DNA of 11,347 nucleotides, from the NCBI GenBank assembly GCA_036277635.1, contig DASUMP010000179.1:1-11347 (forward strand), written 5' to 3'. Below are positions 6,244 to 11,347 of the stretch, one piece after another. The DNA is from DASUMP01 sp036277635 (lineage in GTDB: Bacteria > Actinomycetota > Acidimicrobiia > IMCC26256 > PALSA-610). How positions within the stretch are numbered: position 1 is the first letter of the stretch; each line of letters opens with the position of its first letter. A program made the translations under genes and the position numbers. The notes beneath the pieces were generated by a model. It was not told where the DNA came from. It did not search any database and saw nothing but the letters and a program-made list of their open reading frames with translations.

Positions 6244-7169
6244 CACGATCGCTCCTGAGGGTCGGTGGCGCTGCGCCGCACATCTTCTTGCACCAGGTCG
6301 GCGTTGATCGACATCGCGGCGGTGGCGGCGGCGCCGGCGGCGGCGATGACCGACGCGCGGGGGTCCACGACGTTGCCGGCGGCCCAGACACCTGCTGTGT
6401 TCGTGCGGCCGTCGCGGTCGACGACCGCAAAGCCTTCCGCATCGACCTCGATGCCGAGGCTCGGCAGCAGGCCGTCGGAGTGCGGGACGTTGCGGGGGCG
6501 GACGAACACCGCGGCGCGCGCCACGACGGTGCCGTCGGCAAGCGCGACGCCGGTGAGCCGATCGTCGTCGACCACGAGCGCGGCGACCTCGCCGTCGACG
6601 ACGCGGATGCCGCGTGCGTCGAGCTGCGCTCGATCGGAGTCGGACAGGTAGCTCGTGTGCGAGAAGAACACCACGTCATCGGACCACTGCCGGATGAGGT
6701 GCGCGTGCATCACCGCGCCGGGGTGTGTGCCGAGCACACCGAGCGGCTGGTCGCGCACCTCCCACCCGTGGCAGTACGGGCAGTGCAGGAGGTCGCGGCC
6801 CCAGCGTTCACGCACACCGGCGATCGCCGGCAGGTCGTCGCTCACGCCGGTCGTGACGAGCACGCGGCGGGCCGACACGGTTTCGCCGTCCGCGAGGTGC
6901 ACGACGAACCCGGGTTCGATCCCCACGACCGTGCCGTCGACGATCTCGACGCCGTAGCCGGCGACCTCGTCGCGTCCGACGGCGAGCAGCTCGGCGGGCG
7001 GCATCCCGTCGCGGGACAGGAAGCCCTGCATGTGCGCGGCAGGTGCGTTGCGGGGGGAACCGGCGTCGATGACGGCGACCGAACGCCGCGCCCGTCCGAG
7101 GACGAGCGCGGCGCTCAGACCCGCTGCACCACCACCGACGATCACGACGTCGTAGCTGTGCTGCGGCAT
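6243..7169 (-). CDS. Thioredoxin-reductase-like NAD(P)/FAD-dependent oxidoreductase
   Basis: This 308-residue two-domain flavoprotein begins with the FAD motif VVIVGGGAAGLSAA (8-21). A redox-active CPYC lies at 130-133 within LLHCPYCHGWEVRD, a nucleotide-binding segment at LGVLGTHPGAVMHA (143-156), and the C-terminal FAD motif at GVWAAGNVVDP (260-270). Classical thioredoxin reductases have Asp where this protein has Asn266, and a GxGxxA-type NADPH motif that is poorly matched here. It therefore looks like the actinobacterial TrxR-like group related to thiol oxidases such as HlmI/GliT, not a housekeeping TrxB. The ATG at 7169 is reported; a GTG at 7178 overlaps the upstream stop as GTGA and may be the true coupled start. 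The next gene begins within its stop codon. Confidence 0.88.
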   Translation of the reverse strand: MPQHSYDVVIVGGGAAGLSAALVLGRARRSVAVIDAGSPRNAPAAHMQGFLSRDGMPPAELLAVGRDEVAGYGVEIVDGTVVGIEPGFVVHLADGETVSARRVLVTTGVSDDLPAIAGVRERWGRDLLHCPYCHGWEVRDQPLGVLGTHPGAVMHAHLIRQWSDDVVFFSHTSYLSDSDRAQLDARGIRVVDGEVAALVVDDDRLTGVALADGTVVARAAVFVRPRNVPHSDGLLPSLGIEVDAEGFAVVDRDGRTNTAGVWAAGNVVDPRASVIAAAGAAATAAMSINADLVQEDVRRSATDPQERS

Positions 7170-7174
7170 GGCGA

Positions 7175-7891
7175 TCACGCGGCGAGCGCGGGGCTCGCGA
7201 CGGGGGCGTCGGCGTCGGCTTCGGCCGGGAGCTTGAAGCCCTTCACGATCATGTACACACCGAGTGAGAACTCCCACGCCGCGATGGGCAGCGCGAACAG
7301 CACGGCGGTGTCCGAGATCTGGCCGTGTCCGCCGAACAAGGTCGCCGCGCTCGACGCGAACAGCAGCGGCGCACCGACGAAACCCATGATCGGGATGATG
7401 CGCGGGACCAGCCGGAAGCGGTACATCACTGTCGCGAGGAACAGCGCGTTGACGGCGGGCACGAAGCCCGGACCGAACAGGAACGACCAGTCGTGCTGCG
7501 CGACGAGCGCGCGGCTCGTCGTGAGGAGCGCGGCGGAGTCGGCACCGGCGGCGTCGGCGCGCAGCGTCACGACCGACAGCAGGCTGATCGCACCGACGAC
7601 GAGGATGGCGGCCTCGAGCGTGCGGGAGGTGACGAAGCCGATGGCACCCGTGGGGCTGAAGCGGCGGACGATCGGATACAGCGCGACCCCGGTGCCGATG
7701 CCGGCGACTGCGGTCACGAAGTCGAGGAGCCCGGCGACGAGCACGCGGGTGTCGTCGCCGTTGCCGAGGATCCAGTCGGCGTTGTCGACCAGCGGGGCCT
7801 TCAGGGCGAGGGTCGGGATCGATGCCGCGAACGTCACGAGGTAGAGCACCCCGGCGGCCAGGGCGAGCTTGCGGGTGTTGCGGGAGTCCAT
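7175..7891 (-). CDS. DUF4386-family membrane protein
   Basis: This 238-residue protein has about six hydrophobic segments: near 8-30, 50-72, 83-108, 138-158, 166-188 and 195-215. The start RKLALAAGVLYLVTF and the central RALVAQHDWSFLFGPGFV match my memory of DUF4386 proteins, an uncharacterised bacterial membrane family. A short alanine- and aspartate-rich tail follows the last segment. No catalytic residues are evident. The ATG is one base after the stop of the small upstream gene, with a G-rich site (AAGGGG) just upstream. Its stop overlaps the flavoprotein start region, so the three are probably translated together. Its role may be to anchor or supply substrate for the redox partners, but this is inference. 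Confidence 0.8.
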   Translation of the reverse strand: MDSRNTRKLALAAGVLYLVTFAASIPTLALKAPLVDNADWILGNGDDTRVLVAGLLDFVTAVAGIGTGVALYPIVRRFSPTGAIGFVTSRTLEAAILVVGAISLLSVVTLRADAAGADSAALLTTSRALVAQHDWSFLFGPGFVPAVNALFLATVMYRFRLVPRIIPIMGFVGAPLLFASSAATLFGGHGQISDTAVLFALPIAAWEFSLGVYMIVKGFKLPAEADADAPVASPALAA

Positions 7892-7892
7892 G

Positions 7893-8099
7893 TCAGTCCC
7901 CTTCGGGTCGGAGCTGCACCGAGATCAGCGGGACGCCGAGGTCGCGCAGCTTCTGGAGCACGCCGTGCAGTGCGGCCTGATCCACGACCGGACCGTGGAT
8001 GACGGTCGTCCCGCCGTCCTCCCGGGTCACGGTGAGCCCGTCGAAGACGGCCGCCCACCGGGAGTCCAGGTGTCCCTTGACTCGGATCTCGTACTGCAC
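7893..8099 (-). CDS. Small protein of unknown function, first gene of the redox operon
   Basis: This 68-residue protein starts VQYEIRVKGHLDSRW and ends in a VLQKLRDLGVPLISVQL segment. It contains a GGTTVIHGPVVDQAALH stretch that looks like a small alpha/beta fold. I recall similar short actinobacterial proteins annotated as hypothetical; no function is known to me. It has no membrane segment or signal peptide. The start is uncertain: the GTG at 8099 fits the apparent conserved N-terminus but has no ribosome binding site, so it could be leaderless. In-frame starts at ATG 8135 and GTG 8141 would add 12-14 residues encoded by the ATGTGG repeat cluster. It is one base from the DUF4386 gene. Confidence 0.7.
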   Translation of the reverse strand: MQYEIRVKGHLDSRWAAVFDGLTVTREDGGTTVIHGPVVDQAALHGVLQKLRDLGVPLISVQLRPEGD

Positions 8100-8116
8100 G
8101 AACGCAACGTACGAAC

Positions 8117-8147
8117 CGATGTGGTGAGCCCACATCGCCACATGTGG
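8117..8147. repeat. Cluster of four ATGTGG half-sites upstream of the redox operon
   Basis: CGATGTGG (8117-8124) and CCACATCG (8130-8137) form a perfect 8-bp inverted repeat around five bases, immediately followed by the 10-bp palindrome CCACATGTGG (8138-8147). ATGTGGTGAGC is also repeated directly (8119-8129 and 8142-8152). The position between the LuxR gene and the operon suggests an operator, possibly for the LuxR protein. Confidence 0.5.
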
Positions 8148-8175
8148 TGAGCGACGTGGTGATTTCGCGGCGGGC

Positions 8176-10827
8176 TCAGAGGCCCAGCTCGTCGGCCCGG
8201 CGGACCGCCTCGCGCCGGTTGTTCACCCCGAGCTTCGTGTAGATGCTCTTCGTGTGGGTACGCATCGTGTTCAGCGACACGATGAGCTCGCGTGCGATCT
8301 CGGGCCCGCTGAGGTCGCTGCGGAGCAGCCGCAGCACGTCGAGCTCGCGGTCGCTCAGCGGGTCGACGAGGCCCGGCTGACTCGCTCGGCGCGGTGTGGA
8401 GCCGGTGGCGATCGCGTCGCGCAGGGTGCGCAGTCGTGGTCCGAGGTAGTCGAAGACGCGGGCGTAGCCCTCGGGTTCCGCGAGCTCCAGCGCGCGCCGG
8501 AGCGCGTCGAGCGCGCGGGACGTGTCGCCGCGCGCGTCGAAGGCGAGCGCTTGCACGGCGAGGATCTCGATCACGCTGCTGCCCCTCCCGCCGGCTTCGG
8601 CGGCGGCCAGCAGCCGGTCGAGCATCGTGCTCACCTCGTGCAGCTCGCGCTCGTTGGTCCGCTCGTGGATGCGGATGATGGTCAACGTGATGTGCTCGAA
8701 CTCGGTGGCGTAGCGCAGCTCGTCGTCGGTCGACAGGTTGCGCTCGCGCACCCACGCGCGTGCCGACGCGAGGTCGCCCTGCAGTACGTGGGTGCGAGCC
8801 CGGCGCGCGCCGATCGGCCGCACGGCGGGGGAGAAGTCGGTGTCGTAGAGCCGTTCGGCCTCCTCCAGCAGCGCGAGGCATCCCTCGGTGTCGCCCTCGG
8901 CGAGCAGGAGCCCGGCGCGCACCGCTCGCGAGCGGTACGGATACTGCCGGGTGCCGAACAGCTCGAGCTCCTGCGCGCGCTGCAGCTCCGCCGCAGCCGC
9001 GTCCCGGTCGTCGCGTTCGCGGAAGATCTCGGCGAGCCCGACGTGCATGTCGGCGCTGCCCCGCAACGGGCCGGCGCCGTGCTCGGCGACGAGCTGCAGG
9101 CCCTGTTCGTAGAGGCGTTGTGCGTCGCGCAGGCGTCCTTGGGCGACGCGGATGTCGGCCATCGCGATCGACATCCCGAGGATGTCGGCGATGTGTCCGA
9201 TGCGCCGCATCCCGGCGATGCCGTGCGTGTACTCGTCGAACGCCCGCTCGAGGTCGCCCTCCGACCAGGCCGCGAGCCCGAGCAGCGCGTGCGCGGCCGC
9301 CCGGCCCAGCTCGTCGTCGTCGGGTGCGACCGCGAGCACTCGCTGCGCGTGGTCGACGGTGGCCGCGGTGTCACCGCCAACGAGCGCCAGCGCGGCGCGG
9401 TACATCTCGATCGCGCCGGGCAGTGCTCGGAGCTGCGCGTCGTCGGCAACGACCATGCCCGCCGCCGCCTGCGCCGCGGGGGTCAAGGTCAACCACTGTT
9501 CGATGTCGCGCAGGCGTTCCTCGGCGCGGTCGAACGCCCCGGTCGACATGGCGGCGCCGACGAACGCGACTGCGAGTGCGGGTCGGACGCGCACGACCGA
9601 TTCGGGAATGAGTGCTTCCCACGCGCGGATCGCCGCGTCCTGCCGGTTCCGGCGCAGCGCCGGCAGCGCGAGCTCGGCGAGCTCGGCCGCTCGGTCGAAG
9701 TCGCCCGCTGCGGCCGCGTGCCGGACCGCGTTCATCGGGTCGTCATGGGCTGCGAACCATGCGCTCGCACGTCGGTGCAGCTCGCTCGGCGCGTCGGGAT
9801 CTTCGTCGTGCAGTCGCGCGCGCAGCACGTCGGCGAAGAGGTGGTGGTACCGGTACCACTCGCGGCGATCGTCGAGCGGGATCACGAACAGGTTCTCGCG
9901 GTCCAATGCTTCGAGCGTCGTCTTGCCATCCGACGCACCCGTGACCGCGTCGCACAACGATCCGTGGAGACGGTCGAGCACCGACGTGTGCAACAGGAAC
10001 CGACGCACCGGCTCGGGCTGGCGGTGCAGCACTTCGCCCGCCAGGTAGTCGACGATGTAGCGGTCGTCGCCCGCGAAGCCGGCGATGAAGCTGCCGACGT
10101 CGTCTCGCCCCTGCATCGACAAGGCGGCGAGCTGCAACGCCGCGATCCACCCCTCGGTGCGCGCGTCCAAGGTCGCGATGTCGTCGGCGGCGAGCGCGAG
10201 CCCCATCGCGTCGTTCAGGTACGCCGCCGCTTCGTCGGCGGTGAAGCGCAGGTCGGCGGCCCTGATCTCGACCAGCTCGCCGCGCGCCCGCAGGCGCGCC
10301 AACGGCAACGGCGGATCCGCCCGGCTCGTCAGCACCACGTGCACGCGCTCGGGAAGGTGATCGACGAGGTGCGTCACGGCCTCGTGGATGTCGGGATGAT
10401 CGATCACGTGGAAGTCGTCGAGGACGACGACGACGTCGCGGTCGAGGCCGTGCAGCTCGTTGACGAGCATCGCGAGCATCGCCTCGGTCGGCGTGTGCTC
10501 CAGCTGCTCGCGCACGTTCGCGCCGAGTCCGGGCACCGCGGCGTCGAGCGCGGCGAGGACGTACGTCCAGAACGGCGCCGGATCGTCGTCACGCTCGTCG
10601 AGCGACACCCACGCCACCGCGGCACCGTCGTCGGCGAGGCCACGCAACCACGCGGCGACGAGCGTCGTCTTGCCGAACCCGGCGGGCGCCGAGACGAGGA
10701 CCAGCCGCGCGTCGCTCGCGCCCTCGAGCGAGGCGAGCAAGCGCGGGCGCGCCACCAGGTTCCGTCGCGCTGACGGCACGTGGAGCTTCGTCGCGATGAG
10801 CGGGTTCGTCGGCCGATCTTCGCTCAC
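8176..10827 (-). CDS. LAL/MalT-type LuxR family ATP-dependent transcriptional regulator
   Basis: This 883-residue regulator begins with NPLIATKLHVPSARRNLVARPRL-type sequence typical of MalT/LAL proteins. It has an AAA/STAND NTPase domain with Walker A SAPAGFGKTT (46-55) and Walker B VVVVLDDFH (132-140). A long helical repeat region resembling TPRs follows, about 340-800. A LuxR-type helix-turn-helix ends the protein at 824-883 (LSDRELDVLRLL onward, with NTMRTHTKSIYTKLGV in the DNA-binding helices). Such proteins oligomerise on ATP and ligand binding to activate transcription. The GTG at 10827 has no ribosome binding site. A TACACA six bases before it would suit a leaderless transcript, though no -35 is evident. 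The gene lies 76 bp upstream of the redox operon on the same strand, so that operon is the obvious candidate target. The inducer is unknown. Confidence 0.93.
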   Translation of the reverse strand: MSEDRPTNPLIATKLHVPSARRNLVARPRLLASLEGASDARLVLVSAPAGFGKTTLVAAWLRGLADDGAAVAWVSLDERDDDPAPFWTYVLAALDAAVPGLGANVREQLEHTPTEAMLAMLVNELHGLDRDVVVVLDDFHVIDHPDIHEAVTHLVDHLPERVHVVLTSRADPPLPLARLRARGELVEIRAADLRFTADEAAAYLNDAMGLALAADDIATLDARTEGWIAALQLAALSMQGRDDVGSFIAGFAGDDRYIVDYLAGEVLHRQPEPVRRFLLHTSVLDRLHGSLCDAVTGASDGKTTLEALDRENLFVIPLDDRREWYRYHHLFADVLRARLHDEDPDAPSELHRRASAWFAAHDDPMNAVRHAAAAGDFDRAAELAELALPALRRNRQDAAIRAWEALIPESVVRVRPALAVAFVGAAMSTGAFDRAEERLRDIEQWLTLTPAAQAAAGMVVADDAQLRALPGAIEMYRAALALVGGDTAATVDHAQRVLAVAPDDDELGRAAAHALLGLAAWSEGDLERAFDEYTHGIAGMRRIGHIADILGMSIAMADIRVAQGRLRDAQRLYEQGLQLVAEHGAGPLRGSADMHVGLAEIFRERDDRDAAAAELQRAQELELFGTRQYPYRSRAVRAGLLLAEGDTEGCLALLEEAERLYDTDFSPAVRPIGARRARTHVLQGDLASARAWVRERNLSTDDELRYATEFEHITLTIIRIHERTNERELHEVSTMLDRLLAAAEAGGRGSSVIEILAVQALAFDARGDTSRALDALRRALELAEPEGYARVFDYLGPRLRTLRDAIATGSTPRRASQPGLVDPLSDRELDVLRLLRSDLSGPEIARELIVSLNTMRTHTKSIYTKLGVNNRREAVRRADELGL

Positions 10828-10954
10828 CGAGCGTGTGTACCACAGGCCCGATCAGACCCTCCGGGGGCTGCGCGTGCGAGCGCGACTGAGCGCTGCAAGA
10901 CTCGCCCACAACGAGGGTTCCGCCCGGAGCCACCGACGAAACGGACGGCACGCC
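10828..10954. other. Divergent intergenic region between LuxR-type and cupin genes
   Basis: This 127-bp region must hold the promoters for both divergent genes. I see no convincing -35/-10 pair on either strand. TACACA on the minus strand, six bases before the LuxR GTG, is the only suggestive -10 element. Confidence 0.4.
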
Positions 10955-11317
10955 ATGGAGTACGAGTTCAGGGTCGACACCCCCATCACCGAGGCCGAAG
11001 CCCTCGAGCGGATCGCGGCCATGGGGTTCCACGGGTTGGCGTTCGACGACGACCACGACGTCGACGAGACGCTGCACTGGCACGAGTTCGAGTCGGTCGC
11101 GTGGGTGGTCTCCGGCACCGGATCGTTCGCCGACGAGCACGGCGCGGTGACTCACATCCAGCCCGGGTGCCACCTTCGCGCGCCGGCCGGCTGGTTGCAC
11201 CGCACCCTCGCGGGCACGCACGCCCGGATCGTGATCGGCACCAGCGTCCCCGGCGAAGCCTGGACCGCCCCGATCAACAAGGACCCCGCCGAGCGCCCCG
11301 CCGCGCTCTCGACCTGA
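10955..11317 (+). CDS. Small single-domain cupin protein
   Basis: This 120-residue protein carries both cupin motifs. Motif 1 is LHWHEFESVAWVVSGTG (40-56), with His41, His43 and Glu44 or Glu46 as likely metal ligands. Motif 2 is PGCHLRAPAGWLHRT (70-84), with His82. This is enough for a metal-binding beta-barrel, but cupins cover many activities (dioxygenases, isomerases, sensors), so no reaction is assigned. The N-terminal 40 residues are acidic and lack a signal peptide. The ATG at 10955 follows only a weak GGACGG-like site. The next gene's ribosome binding site overlaps this stop codon, so they form an operon divergent from the LuxR-type regulator. Confidence 0.82.
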   Translation: MEYEFRVDTPITEAEALERIAAMGFHGLAFDDDHDVDETLHWHEFESVAWVVSGTGSFADEHGAVTHIQPGCHLRAPAGWLHRTLAGTHARIVIGTSVPGEAWTAPINKDPAERPAALST

Positions 11318-11327
11318 GGAGACGACG

Positions 11328-11347
11328 TTGTCAGCGTTCGACGCGGA
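11328..11347 (+). CDS. Start of a coupled gene, cut by the window edge
   Basis: A TTG at 11328 is preceded at a six-base spacing by GAGGAG (11316-11321), which overlaps the cupin stop codon. The visible codons give LSAFDA. The arrangement is typical of translational coupling, but too little is visible to name a product. Confidence 0.5.

Noticed and set aside
7170..7277. N-terminal extension of the flavoprotein to 344 residues
   Set aside because: It would overlap the DUF4386 coding region by about 100 bp and precedes the standard FAD motif by far more than in relatives.
6288..7844. 518-codon plus-strand frame
   Set aside because: It is antisense to the flavoprotein and DUF4386 genes and has no recognisable motif.
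8117..8152. CRISPR-like or mobile-element repeat
   Set aside because: The repeats are too short and too few, with no spacers, target-site duplication or transposase; an operator fits better.
8254..10773. 839-codon open frame on the plus strand
   Set aside because: It is antisense to the LAL-type regulator and shows the same low-complexity shadow composition.

Overview
The window is GC-rich, has strongly biased third codon positions and uses several GTG and TTG starts. It encodes a deazaflavin (F420)-type Ddn oxidoreductase, a DUF4386 membrane protein and a large LAL-type LuxR regulator. Together these point to an actinobacterium (Actinomycetota); I cannot place it more finely. There is no sign of a phage, insertion sequence, CRISPR array, tRNA or rRNA. 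It reads as chromosomal, with about eleven complete genes and two cut by the window edges.

Left part (1-3711, minus strand). A bicarbonate-transporter-type permease (SbtA family) is followed by a P-type ATPase of the PMR1/SPCA (Ca2+/Mn2+) type, whose C-terminus runs off the left edge. The ATPase has its own promoter right after the sbtA stop and a leader of about 124 nt. This leader carries the signature ends of the yybP-ykoY (Mn2+) riboswitch. The 3' strand of the aptamer's closing helix, with the bases after it, is complementary at 10 of 11 positions to the ATPase ribosome binding site. That suggests a Mn2+-responsive translational switch. This is the most informative feature of the window.

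Middle part (3755-5749). On the plus strand, a promoter drives a small TFIIB-type zinc-ribbon protein, followed by a 109-residue winged-helix regulator. A long GC hairpin separates these from a convergent YceI-family gene. YceI is divergent from a MarR-family regulator, and the shared intergenic region holds a 20-bp imperfect palindrome plus a third half-site in helical phase, a likely MarR operator.

Right part (5776-11347). A LAL/MalT-type LuxR regulator (883 aa) lies upstream of a tightly coupled four-gene minus-strand operon: a small conserved-looking protein, a DUF4386 membrane protein, a thioredoxin-reductase-like flavoprotein with CPYC, and an F420-dependent Ddn-type reductase. Their junctions are a 1-bp gap, a GTGA overlap and a TGATG overlap. 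A cluster of four ATGTGG half-sites sits between regulator and operon. Divergent from the regulator, a small cupin gene is followed by a TTG-started gene whose ribosome binding site overlaps the cupin stop codon; it runs off the right edge. No stretch over 300 bp lacks a gene.
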